From the NCBI GenBank assembly GCA_964483325.1, contig CAZAAW010000033.1, positions 1 through 26,729 of the forward strand: DNA of 26,729 nt. The letters are read 5' to 3'. Made by a program: the position numbers and the translations under genes. The notes beneath the pieces are model-generated. The model did no database searches, was not told the origin of the DNA, and saw nothing but the letters and a program-made list of their open reading frames with translations. This stretch comes from CAZAAW01 sp964483325 (GTDB lineage Bacteria; Pseudomonadota; Alphaproteobacteria; Rhizobiales; Kaistiaceae). This document shows positions 13,551 to 21,723 of this stretch, piece after piece; position 1 is the first letter of the stretch; each line of letters opens with the position of its first letter.

Positions 13551-16022
13551 TTGGGTGACGACCTTACGCTGGAGACCGTCTATCGCCGGGCTTACGGGCG
13601 GGACATTGCGCCCTATCCGTTCCAGCAGGCGATCGCGGCTGCGCCTGAAACCGACATCCTGATCGCCCCTACCGGCACGGGTAAGACGGCAGCCCTTACG
13701 CTCGGCTGGGCGTGGCGCCGGCTGACGGCGCCGGCCACGACGCCGCGGCGGCTCGTCTGGTGCCTGCCGATGCGGACGCTGGTCGAGCAGACCGCCCGCG
13801 AGGCGACGATCTGGATGGAGAATCTCGGCGACCTGTTCGCCGATGCCGATGCCAGGCCACGCGTCCGTGTGGTGATGGGCGGCGCTGTGGATGCCGACTG
13901 GCGGCTGGGCCCGGAGCGCCCGGCGATCGTCATCGGCACGCAGGACATGCTGCTGTCGCGCGCCCTGATGCGCGGCTACGGCATGAGCCGCTTCGGCTGG
14001 CCGGTCGACTACGGCCTTCTGCACAGCGACGCGCTGTGGGTCTATGACGAAGTCCAGCTGATGGGGGCGGGGCTCGCCACGTCCGCCCAGCTGGAGGCCT
14101 TCCGGCGCCGGCATCGCCAGGACGGCGGCCTCGCCCGAAGCCTCTGGGTGTCGGCGACCCTCGATCCGGACTGGCTGAAGACGGCGGAGTTCCGCAGCGA
14201 GATTCCGGCTCCCGTGGTGCTGCGCTGGAACGACGGAAATCCGCCCGAGCCGCCCGGCTTGGCGGCGCGCCTCGATGCGGTCAAGCGCCTTCGCCGGGCC
14301 GAAACGGCGGTCGGCGCCGACAGCATCAGGAAGCCGGATCTCCATGCAAGGTCGCTGGCGCAGGAGGTGGCGTCGGCGCACCGCAGCGGGACGACCACCC
14401 TGGTGATCCTGAACACTGTCGGGCGCGCCCAGGCCCTGTACCGGGCCCTGGCCGGCGTTCTCGGGCCTGGAACGGAGCGGCTACTGATCCACTCCCGGTA
14501 TCGGGCGCCGCAGCGGCAGGCCCTCGAAGAGCGCTTGCGGACGGAAGCGGCGCGGGACCGCGTCGTGGTCGCCACGCAGGCCGTCGAGGCTGGGGTGGAC
14601 ATGACCTCTGCGGTTCTGTTCACCGAGCTGGCGCCCTGGTCGTCGCTGGTGCAGCGCTTCGGCCGCTGCAATCGCCAGGGCGAGCGCAACGAGGCCGGTG
14701 GCGCCGAAATCCGCTGGATCGACATCGAGACCGCCGACGACGCCGCGGCGCGGCCCTATGAAAAGGAGGAGCTGGAGACGGCGCGCGCCATCGTCGCCGC
14801 CCTCGATGAAGCCGGCCCCCGCCGTCTGCCGCCGCCGTCTCCCCCGCCGCCGCCCGGCCAGGTGATCCGGCCCAAGGATTTCGCCGAACTGTTCGACACC
14901 GACGCCGATCTGTCGGGATACGACCTCGACGTGTCGCCCTTCATCCGCGACGGCGACGACATGACGGTCAGCCTGTTCTGGCGCGCTGTCGGCGCTGAGG
15001 AGCGGGGACGCGTCGTTGCCGAGCCGCCGCGGCGCGACGAGCTTTGCGCCGCGCCGCTCGGCAAGGACCTTCAGGCCTGGCTGACGCGCAAGGAGGCCTC
15101 GGTCTATGTCGAGGACCCGCTGGCCCGCGGCCGGCAGGGCTGGATCCGCCTGGACAGGTCGGGCCGGCGCCTGCGCCCCGGCCTCGTGCTGCTCGTCGAT
15201 GTCGGGATGGGCGGCTACGATCCCGAACTGGGCTTCGTCGGCGCTGCGGGACAGGGGCCGGTGGAGCCTGTTCCCGGTGCCCTGCCGGCCGCCGCGGACG
15301 AGACTGCCGCCGGCGCGACGACCGAAGGCGATCCCCTGTCCTTCGCGGGGGAGCCGGTTCCGCTCGAGCGCCATCTGGATGACGTTGCCGGACATGCCGG
15401 GGCGCTCGCCGCCTCCGTCGGCCTGCCGCCGGCGCAGGTGAAGGCGCTCGCCCGGGCCGGCGCCTGGCACGATCTCGGCAAGGCCTATGCGCCGTTCCAG
15501 ATCCTGCTCGGCGGCGCGCCCGACGGGCCGGCTCTGGCGAAATCCGCCGAGCGGCGCGCGCCGCGATCGCGTCGCGAGGAGGCGGAGAAAGAAGGTCTCC
15601 GCCGCTATTTCCGCCATGAGCTCGCCTCGGCGCTGGCCTTCCTGCACCAGCATGACGGGGAGCCGGACGCCGATCTCGTCGCCTTCCTGATCGCCGCCCA
15701 CCACGGCAAGGTGCGCATGGGCCTGCGCGCCCTGCCGGAAGAGCGGCCGGACAGACCGGAGCTTCGCATCGTCCGCGGCGTGCAGGACGGCGACAGCCTG
15801 CCGCCGCTGCGCTGCGGCGACGAGATGTCCGGGTCCGTCCGGATCGGCCTGAACCTCATGGAAATGGGCGAGGACGACGCGGGACGGCCAAGCTGGTCGG
15901 CCCGCATGCAGGCTTTGCTTGCCGCCCATGGCCCGTTTCGCCTCGCCTATCTGGAGGCGCTGATCCGGGTCGCCGACTGGCGCGCCTCGGCCGCCGAACA
16001 GCGGGAGGGAGAGCTCGAATGA
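13551..16022 (+). CDS. cas3: Type I-G (I-U) CRISPR Cas3 helicase-nuclease with C-terminal HD domain
   Basis: An 823-residue Cas3 that unwinds and degrades target DNA after recruitment by the Cascade-like complex. The helicase comes first: Walker A APTGTGKT (39-46), DEVQ box (166-169), SATLD motif III (about 199-203), and the second RecA domain with VVVATQAVEAGVDMTSA and QRFGRCNRQGE. A Pro-rich linker (LPPPSPPPPPPG, near 425) and an insert follow. The HD nuclease is C-terminal, with GAWHDLGKAYAPF (His640-Asp641), HELASALAFLH and AHHGKVRM. Helicase-then-HD order is characteristic of subtype I-U/I-G, unlike the N-terminal HD of most Cas3. TTG 13551 is preferred because AGGGGG lies about 8 bases before it; TTG 13533 would add six residues. 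It overlaps csx17 by 4 bp (ATGA). Confidence 0.95.
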   Translation: MGDDLTLETVYRRAYGRDIAPYPFQQAIAAAPETDILIAPTGTGKTAALTLGWAWRRLTAPATTPRRLVWCLPMRTLVEQTAREATIWMENLGDLFADADARPRVRVVMGGAVDADWRLGPERPAIVIGTQDMLLSRALMRGYGMSRFGWPVDYGLLHSDALWVYDEVQLMGAGLATSAQLEAFRRRHRQDGGLARSLWVSATLDPDWLKTAEFRSEIPAPVVLRWNDGNPPEPPGLAARLDAVKRLRRAETAVGADSIRKPDLHARSLAQEVASAHRSGTTTLVILNTVGRAQALYRALAGVLGPGTERLLIHSRYRAPQRQALEERLRTEAARDRVVVATQAVEAGVDMTSAVLFTELAPWSSLVQRFGRCNRQGERNEAGGAEIRWIDIETADDAAARPYEKEELETARAIVAALDEAGPRRLPPPSPPPPPGQVIRPKDFAELFDTDADLSGYDLDVSPFIRDGDDMTVSLFWRAVGAEERGRVVAEPPRRDELCAAPLGKDLQAWLTRKEASVYVEDPLARGRQGWIRLDRSGRRLRPGLVLLVDVGMGGYDPELGFVGAAGQGPVEPVPGALPAAADETAAGATTEGDPLSFAGEPVPLERHLDDVAGHAGALAASVGLPPAQVKALARAGAWHDLGKAYAPFQILLGGAPDGPALAKSAERRAPRSRREEAEKEGLRRYFRHELASALAFLHQHDGEPDADLVAFLIAAHHGKVRMGLRALPEERPDRPELRIVRGVQDGDSLPPLRCGDEMSGSVRIGLNLMEMGEDDAGRPSWSARMQALLAAHGPFRLAYLEALIRVADWRASAAEQREGELE

Positions 16023-18289
16023 ACGAGCTTGTGCTCGACGGCTGCCGGTCCGTTCCGCTCGCCGCCTATCTGAAGGCGCTCGGCGTGCTGCGGCTCGTCG
16101 CCGAACAGGCCGACGCGGCGGCGCGCGGCTGGTGGAAGGGCGACCGCTTCCACCTCAGGACGAGCCTCGACCGCGACGGCCTCGTCGGCTTTTTCCTGAA
16201 CGACTACCGCCCGACGCCGATCATCGCGCCATGGAACGGCGGCAGCGGCTTCTATCCCAAGGACACCAGGACGGGCATCGCCGCCCTGCAGGCGAGCCCG
16301 CTCCAGCGCTTTGCCGCCTACCGCGAGGCGATCGACCTCGGTGAGAGGCTGATCCGCGCGCGCCGGCTGGGCGAGCGCCCGGCCGACCAGGCCAAGAGAG
16401 AGCTGATCTCGGCGCTGCGTGCCGAGGCGGGGGCGGCACTCGCCGGCTGGATCGACGCCGCCGTCGCCCTGACCCTCGACAAGGCGGCCTTTCCGCCTTT
16501 GCTCGGCACCGGCGGCAATGACGGCCGGCTCGATTTTACCAACAATTTCATGCAGCGGATCACCGAGCTGATCCCGGCCGACGGCGCCCTGCCGACACCC
16601 GATGCCGCCGCGGCGCTGGAGGACGCCCTGTTTGCCGCGCCGGTCGCCGGGCTCTCGTCTTCGGCCATAGGCCAGTTCGCGCCCGGGGCGGCCGGCGGGC
16701 CGAACAGCACCGCCGGCTTCCAGGGCGAGCCGCTGGTCAATCGCTGGGATTTCGTGCTGATGCTGGAAGGCGCCCTGGTCTTCGCCGGCAGCGTCTCGCG
16801 GCGGCTGGAGGGCGCCGATTCAACCTATCTCTCCTATCCGTTCACGGTCCGCGCCGCGGCGGCCGGATATGGCAGCGCCTCGCTTGACGAGGAGAGCGAG
16901 ACGCGCGGCGAGCTGTGGGCGCCCCTGTGGAAGCGGCCGGCCGGCTATGCCGAGCTGCATGCGCTGTTCAGGGAGGGGCGGCTGTCGGTCGGCGCCCGGC
17001 CGGCACGCGACGGCCTCGATGCGGCGCGGGCGATCGGCGGCCTCGGCGTCGATCGCGGCATCGCCAGCTTCGAGCGATACGGCTTCGTCAAGCGGCAGGG
17101 CCTGGCCTATCTGGCGGCGCCGCTCGGCCGCCGGCGCGTCGAGCCCAATCCCCGCGGCGATCTGATCAATGAACTCGACCGCGGCAGATGGCTCGAAATG
17201 CTGCGCCGCCAGGCAGGCTCGGACAATGCCGCGGCCGAGCTGCGCCAGGCGGTGCGCCGGCTCGATGACGGAATTTTCGCGCTGCTCGAACAGCCGCAAG
17301 ACAGCCGCACCGTCCAGGACGTGCTGACGGCCGTCGGCGCCGCGGCGCGGGTGATCGCCCTTCGCCCCAAGCTGCAGGAGGCGCTGCGGCCGCCGCCGCT
17401 TTTGTCGAAGGCCTGGATCGCGGCTGCCGATGACGGCTCGGCCGAGTACCGCCTCGCCGTCGCGCTTGCCGGCATGCGGGCGCGGCCGAAGCCGCGCGAG
17501 GGCAGCGAGGAGGCCGCGCCGGAAGGCGCCGGTCAGGCCGGGAATGCCGATTGGCTGCCGATGCGCGCGCATCTGGCGCCGCTCGACCCCGACACCATCC
17601 TGTGGGCGCCGGCCTGGGCCTTGAAGCAGCAGCGTGCCGCCGAGGGGAGGGCGCTGTCGGTCTGGGGTGCCGGGACGCTGGTCGACAATCTCTGTGCCGT
17701 CGCCGGGCGGCGCCGGCTCGAAGAGGCGCGGTCCGGCACGCTGGATGTTCCGTTCGATGCTTCGTTCGACAGCGAGCGGAACGTTCCCGTCGCGGTCGGA
17801 CGCGGCGAAGCCGCCGCCTTCCTGGACGGCACGGTGCGGGACGAGCGCATCGCCGACCTGCTTCTCGGCCTTGCCTGGGTCCGGCCGGGGCGATGGAGCG
17901 GCCGTCTAGCTGAAGCGCCGCTGCCTTTCGCTTACGCGGCGCTGAAGCCGCTGTTCACGCCGTGCGCCCTGTTTTCTCGGCTGGAAAAACGTCCGCTGCG
18001 CGATCTCCGCCTGCCGATGCCGCCGGCCCTGCCGGCGCTGCTGATGGCGGGCCGGGTGCCGGAAGCGGTGCGGCTGGCGCAGGAGCGCGGGCGCGCTTCC
18101 GGCCTGCCGACGCCGTTCCTCCTCGGCAGGCGCGCGCCGGAGCGGGCGCCCGACATGCGGTTCGGCCGTCGCCTGCTGGCAGCGCTGATCCTGCCGGTCG
18201 ACCTGGGCGTCGTCGGCGCCTGCCTCGACCAGGCTTATCCCGATCCAAAGAAAGATCCCGAAAACACGGAGGGCACGGATGCCGCTTGA
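16019..18289 (+). CDS. csx17: Type I-G (I-U) Cascade large subunit Csx17 (Cas8g/Cas8u2)
   Basis: A 756-residue Csx17, the large subunit of the type I-G interference complex, expected to recognise the PAM and recruit Cas3. Family signatures at the N-terminus are LAAYLKALGVLRLV (14-27), the ARGWWKG segment (35-41), and FFLNDYRPTPIIAPWNGGSGF (58-78). LSYPFTVRAAAAGYGSAS lies in the middle. The end of the protein is helical (residues about 640-745), where other type I complexes place the small-subunit-like part. No separate small-subunit gene follows, so either this domain or an internal translation product would have to serve; I see no internal start with a convincing ribosome-binding site. It overlaps cas3 by 4 bp and csb1 by 11 bp, so translation is probably coupled. 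Confidence 0.93.
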   Translation: MNELVLDGCRSVPLAAYLKALGVLRLVAEQADAAARGWWKGDRFHLRTSLDRDGLVGFFLNDYRPTPIIAPWNGGSGFYPKDTRTGIAALQASPLQRFAAYREAIDLGERLIRARRLGERPADQAKRELISALRAEAGAALAGWIDAAVALTLDKAAFPPLLGTGGNDGRLDFTNNFMQRITELIPADGALPTPDAAAALEDALFAAPVAGLSSSAIGQFAPGAAGGPNSTAGFQGEPLVNRWDFVLMLEGALVFAGSVSRRLEGADSTYLSYPFTVRAAAAGYGSASLDEESETRGELWAPLWKRPAGYAELHALFREGRLSVGARPARDGLDAARAIGGLGVDRGIASFERYGFVKRQGLAYLAAPLGRRRVEPNPRGDLINELDRGRWLEMLRRQAGSDNAAAELRQAVRRLDDGIFALLEQPQDSRTVQDVLTAVGAAARVIALRPKLQEALRPPPLLSKAWIAAADDGSAEYRLAVALAGMRARPKPREGSEEAAPEGAGQAGNADWLPMRAHLAPLDPDTILWAPAWALKQQRAAEGRALSVWGAGTLVDNLCAVAGRRRLEEARSGTLDVPFDASFDSERNVPVAVGRGEAAAFLDGTVRDERIADLLLGLAWVRPGRWSGRLAEAPLPFAYAALKPLFTPCALFSRLEKRPLRDLRLPMPPALPALLMAGRVPEAVRLAQERGRASGLPTPFLLGRRAPERAPDMRFGRRLLAALILPVDLGVVGACLDQAYPDPKKDPENTEGTDAA

Positions 18290-19238
18290 TCTTTCGCCGC
18301 TCGCTGGCAGTCCCCGCTTCCTGCTGGAAGCCGAATTGAAGCCGCTGCAGGGGACGCGGTTCCAGCCCACCGGTTTCCCCAATCTCGGCCCTGCCCGCTA
18401 TGCCGGGCCGGACGGCGCGGAAATGCTGCTGGTCGAATCCAACCAGAGCATGGCCAATCGTCTGGAGGCGGCCTGCTGGGACGAGGTGGTCGATGACTGG
18501 GTGCCGCCGCTGCGGGGCCTGCCGCTGGTCAAGGTGCAGGACGCCGACGGAAAGCCGCTGACCAATTCGGTCCTCGAATCGCACCGCCTGAACTCGCCCT
18601 ACATTCTGGAGGGGAAGGACGAGACGGTGCTCAATCTCCTGAAAGGCCGGCTGGCGGCCATGGAGCAGGGCCGGGTCGATCTGCGCGAGCTGGCGCGGGT
18701 TCTCCTGTCGGTCGATCCCAACGCGCTCATCCATGGTGTCTTCCTGGCCAAGAAGGATCTCGCCGGCGGGCGGCTGCGGCTGCCGCGCGTGCTGTCGGCC
18801 TTCATCGAAGCCGCCGATGTCAACGTCGCCGCCAGCGGCGGCGTCAAGAACGACGGCGTCGACCCCAGCGGCGATACCGCCAAGGGCTTCGGCAACGTGC
18901 CTTTTGCGCGCGACGAGTTCACGGCGCAGCGGCTGACGGCCTATTTCAACCTGGACCTCGCCCAGATCCGTGCCTTCGGCCTCGGCGAGCCCGTCGGGGA
19001 TTTCCTCATCGCCTTCGCGCTGTTCAAGATCCGCTCCCTGCTGGCGGGCGGCCTGCGGCTGCGCACGGCCTGCGACCTGACCCTCGCCGCGCCGCCGAAC
19101 GTCACCGCGCCGGAGGGGTTCGCGCTGCCGGACCTCGCGGACCTGGAGAATGCGCTGCCCGGCCTGATCGCCGCCGTCGCCGCCGAGGGCCTCTTTGCCG
19201 AGCCGCGCGTCACGACCGTCGTCTATCGCAAGAAATAG
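18279..19238 (+). CDS. csb1: Type I-G (I-U) Cascade backbone subunit Csb1 (Cas7, GSU0053 family)
   Basis: A 319-residue Csb1, the RAMP-fold Cas7 subunit that polymerises along the crRNA. Family hallmarks include LEAELKPLQGTRFQPTGFPN (16-35), MLLVESNQSMANRLEAACWD (49-68), LESHRLNSPYI (99-109), and GGVKNDGVDPSGDTAKGFGN around 190-208, the loop typical of the GSU0053 family. The start overlaps the csx17 end by 11 bp. Length and context leave little doubt. Several copies per complex are expected from one gene. Confidence 0.94.
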   Translation: MPLDLSPLAGSPRFLLEAELKPLQGTRFQPTGFPNLGPARYAGPDGAEMLLVESNQSMANRLEAACWDEVVDDWVPPLRGLPLVKVQDADGKPLTNSVLESHRLNSPYILEGKDETVLNLLKGRLAAMEQGRVDLRELARVLLSVDPNALIHGVFLAKKDLAGGRLRLPRVLSAFIEAADVNVAASGGVKNDGVDPSGDTAKGFGNVPFARDEFTAQRLTAYFNLDLAQIRAFGLGEPVGDFLIAFALFKIRSLLAGGLRLRTACDLTLAAPPNVTAPEGFALPDLADLENALPGLIAAVAAEGLFAEPRVTTVVYRKK

Positions 19239-19243
19239 CGCCG

Positions 19244-20830
19244 ATGTTCGCCCTGGTCTTCCGGTTTCCGCACGGGCGCTACCATGCGACGCCATGGGGC
19301 CGGCACGTCAATGAGGGCGCCGCCGCCTGGCCGCCGGAGCCCTACCGCATCCTGCGCGCCCTGATCGCCACCTGGCACCGCAAGGCCGACAAGGCGCTCT
19401 GGGACGAGGAGGCCCTGCATAGGCTGATCGAAGCGCTGGCGGCATCGGCCCCCGTGTTCCGTCTCCCCGATGCGGTCCATGCCCACACCCGGCATTACAT
19501 GCCGCAGGGCAGGCTGGAGGGCGGCCGCGAGCGCACCAGCCTGGTGTTCGACGCCTTCTTTCGCGTCGATCCCGCCGACGAGCTGGTCGTCGCCTGGCAG
19601 GATGTCGACCTTTCCCCGGAGGCGTTGGCCCTCGCCGCGCACCTGGCCGACCGGATGGGCTATCTCGGACGCGCCGAGTCGGTCGTCATCGCCCGCGCGA
19701 CGGACAGGATCGACGGCCCGTTCGATGTCACGCAGGACGCTCCCGCCGCGGCCGGCTGGACCAGCACCGACGTGCTGATGCCGCTGACGCCGGCCGAATA
19801 TGCCGAAAGGCGGCCGGCCCTGCTGGCCCGCAATCGCGACAGGCCGAAGTCGAAAAGCCGCGCCGCGTTCGAGGCGACCGTTCCGCCGACGCTTGCCGAG
19901 GCCCTGCAGGTCGAGACCGCGCAGCTTCAGGCGGCGGGCTGGAGCCGGCCGCCCGCCGGACGGCTGGCCGGCTATGCGCATCCGGCCGTCGGACCGCGGC
20001 CGCTGGTCCGCAAGCGCCGGCGGCTGCCGGAGGACGATCCGGCGCGCTTCCAGGTGACGCACTTCCAGGTGGCGCGCTTCGTCCTTGCCGGCCGGCCGCC
20101 GCCGCCAATCACTGAGGCGGTGAAGATCGGCGAGGTGTTCCGGCGCGCCTTGATGGCCCGCGTCCGCGACCCGATTCCGGAAGTCCTGTCCGGCCGCGAT
20201 GCCAGCGGGGCGCCGCTGCGCCATCCCCAGCACGCCCACGCCTTTTTCCTGCCGGAGGATCATGACGGCGACGGCTTCATCGATCATCTGGTGCTCTACG
20301 CCCGCGCCGGTCTCGATCGCACCGTGCGCCGGGCGGCGGAAAGCCTGCGCGAGCTGTGGATCCGCGATCAGGCGGTCAGGGATACGGACGAAGACGGCGA
20401 GGCAGGCCGGCGGGAATGGCGCGTCGCGCTGGAGGGCTTCGGGACGCCGGGGGAATTCGACGATAGCGCCCTTCTGCGGCGCTCGCCGACATGGGTCAGC
20501 GTCACGCCGTATCTGCGGCCGCGGCACCTGAAGGGCGGCCCTCCCTTCGAGGAAACATGCGCCATGGTCCGGGAAGAATGCGCGCGGCGCGGCTGGCCCG
20601 AGCCGGAGGTCCGGCGCCATGGCGACGGCCGTGACGCCGGCATGGCGATCGACGTCGGCGGCCAGCCGCGCAACGTGCTGGCCTTCCACCGCTTCCGCAG
20701 CCGGCGCGGGCTGGTGCAGCCGGATCGCACCGGGCTGGCCCTCCGCCTGGAATTTGCCGAGGCGATCCTCGGCCCGCTGGCCCTCGGCTTCGGCTGCCAC
20801 TACGGCCTCGGCCTGTTCCGCGCGGAATAG
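19244..20830 (+). CDS. csb2: Type I-G (I-U) Cas5-Cas6 fusion protein Csb2 (GSU0054 family)
   Basis: A 528-residue Csb2, in which an N-terminal Cas5-like RAMP domain (about 1-200, starting FALVFRFPHGRYHATPWGRH) caps the crRNA 5' handle. A C-terminal Cas6-like domain processes the precursor RNA. The Cas6 part ends in the glycine-rich RAMP loop LALGFGCHYGLGLF (residues about 512-525). HPQHAHAFFLPEDHDGDGF (327-345) supplies several histidines that could serve in RNA cleavage. The gene starts 5 bp after csb1 and ends the operon; what follows is on the opposite strand. A complete, undamaged Cas6 domain implies that a matching array should exist elsewhere in the genome, because none is visible here. 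Confidence 0.93.
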   Translation: MFALVFRFPHGRYHATPWGRHVNEGAAAWPPEPYRILRALIATWHRKADKALWDEEALHRLIEALAASAPVFRLPDAVHAHTRHYMPQGRLEGGRERTSLVFDAFFRVDPADELVVAWQDVDLSPEALALAAHLADRMGYLGRAESVVIARATDRIDGPFDVTQDAPAAAGWTSTDVLMPLTPAEYAERRPALLARNRDRPKSKSRAAFEATVPPTLAEALQVETAQLQAAGWSRPPAGRLAGYAHPAVGPRPLVRKRRRLPEDDPARFQVTHFQVARFVLAGRPPPPITEAVKIGEVFRRALMARVRDPIPEVLSGRDASGAPLRHPQHAHAFFLPEDHDGDGFIDHLVLYARAGLDRTVRRAAESLRELWIRDQAVRDTDEDGEAGRREWRVALEGFGTPGEFDDSALLRRSPTWVSVTPYLRPRHLKGGPPFEETCAMVREECARRGWPEPEVRRHGDGRDAGMAIDVGGQPRNVLAFHRFRSRRGLVQPDRTGLALRLEFAEAILGPLALGFGCHYGLGLFRAE

Positions 20831-20871
20831 GACGGAAGGCGCGACCGGGGGCGGGATTGACCCTCGCGGCT

Positions 20872-20909
20872 GCGGCGGATGCCGGGCGGCGCATCCGCCG
20901 CCGCCCGGC
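20872..20909. terminator. Overlapping alternative hairpins between csb2 and a convergent gene
   Basis: GCGGCGGATGC (20872-20882) pairs with GCATCCGCCGC (20891-20901), 11 bp with an 8-base loop. The overlapping GCCGGGCGGCG (20881-20891) pairs with CGCCGCCCGGC (20899-20909). The two stems share bases and cannot form together. No T-tract follows either. The placement between two convergent stop codons suggests 3'-end structure for both transcripts. Confidence 0.45.
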
Positions 20910-20921
20910 ACCTCTCACCGC

Positions 20922-21254
20922 TCACAGGTGCGGGCGCAGCACCTCCTGAAAGCCTTCGTCATAGGCAGCGCTGAGCTTCGCTTCCTCGACCGACCATTGG
21001 TATGTTTCCTCGATCTCCTCCCTGGTCGGGTTACGCTCCAGGAACTCGCGGGCATGCGCCGCGCCGACCGCGGCCGCCCTGGCGATGTCTTCGGACGTGA
21101 TCGGTCTCCGACAGCTCGGATAGGCGACACAGGTGTCGTCAATGAGCGGCCGGCACCCGTCATCGTCTTCCTGCGTCGTCCGGAGGAGTTCCGATTCGCC
21201 GTCGGCGGGATCTGGGCGATCGCCTGGAACGGTGCGCCCGGACTTCTCTGACAT
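20922..21254 (-). CDS. Small acidic protein of unknown function, convergent with the cas operon
   Basis: A 110-residue protein that I do not recognise. The N-terminal half is polar and acidic (SELLRTTQEDDDG), followed by three cysteines (34, 42, 48). Residues about 53-104 are strongly helical (SEDIARAAAVGAAHAREFL then TREEIEETYQWSVEEAKLS). There is no signal peptide or membrane segment, so it is probably cytoplasmic. The start at 21254 is chosen over a longer form because GAGAGG lies 7 bases before it; the longer frame adds 19 Arg-rich residues. It lies 91 bp from csb2, tail to tail, and beside tRNA-Leu. A link to CRISPR function is possible only by position; nothing in the sequence shows one. 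Confidence 0.6.
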   Translation of the reverse strand: MSEKSGRTVPGDRPDPADGESELLRTTQEDDDGCRPLIDDTCVAYPSCRRPITSEDIARAAAVGAAHAREFLERNPTREEIEETYQWSVEEAKLSAAYDEGFQEVLRPHL

Positions 21255-21457
21255 TGCGATACCTCTCGACAAAGCGCACCTCACCCGTGGTCGGGCGATC
21301 CGAGTGCGCAAAAGCGAGGGGCGAGGCTGTCAGGGCATGGGCCGGTGATAATCCCGCGAACCTTGGCGGTCAACGAAGCCGCGAGGGAGGGCAACAGGGC
21401 GAATGGAGCCCCGGATTTCCGATAGCTTATTGATTACAGGAGGAAATCGCGGCTGAT

Positions 21458-21542
21458 TGGTGCCCAGGAGAGGACTCGAACCTCCACACTGTTAAGTACA
21501 CGGACCTGAACCGTGCGCGTCTACCAGTTCCGCCACCTGGGC
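21458..21542 (-). tRNA. tRNA-Leu (anticodon CAG)
   Basis: On the minus strand the acceptor stem GCCCAGG pairs with CCTGGGC, followed by A and an encoded CCA (21458-21460). The anticodon stem-loop GCACGG-TTCAGGT-CCGTGT carries CAG, which reads CUG leucine codons. A long variable arm and the T-loop GGTTCGAGTCC are present, as expected for a class II tRNA. The total length of 85 bases is normal. Genes of this type are common integration sites, but I found no duplicated 3' end elsewhere in the window. Confidence 0.97.
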
Positions 21543-21723
21543 ACGGCGCGGGATTTACGGGCGGGCGGGCGGCTTGTCAAATGATTGCAGCGTCCGGCGC
21601 CGCTTTCCCCGGCGGCGCGGCCGGGCGCGTCGTTTTCGTGCCTGTACACGGGTTTGTGCAGCCCATATGACAGGCAGCCCGGTTTGGGAGGATCGGGTCT
21701 TCGCAACGCCGCGGAGGGGGAGG

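Noticed and set aside
19223..20911. Long minus-strand frame opposite csb2
   Set aside because: The plus-strand frame matches Csb2 with a RAMP glycine-rich loop and fits the operon spacing; the reverse frame is compositional.
20831..21457. Search for a CRISPR array downstream of csb2
   Set aside because: No regularly spaced direct repeats are present; the stretch holds hairpins, a small gene and the tRNA flank.
21458..21480. Duplicate of the tRNA-Leu 3' end as an attachment site
   Set aside because: No second copy of the tRNA 3' segment was seen near the left boundary of the cas region or elsewhere in the window.
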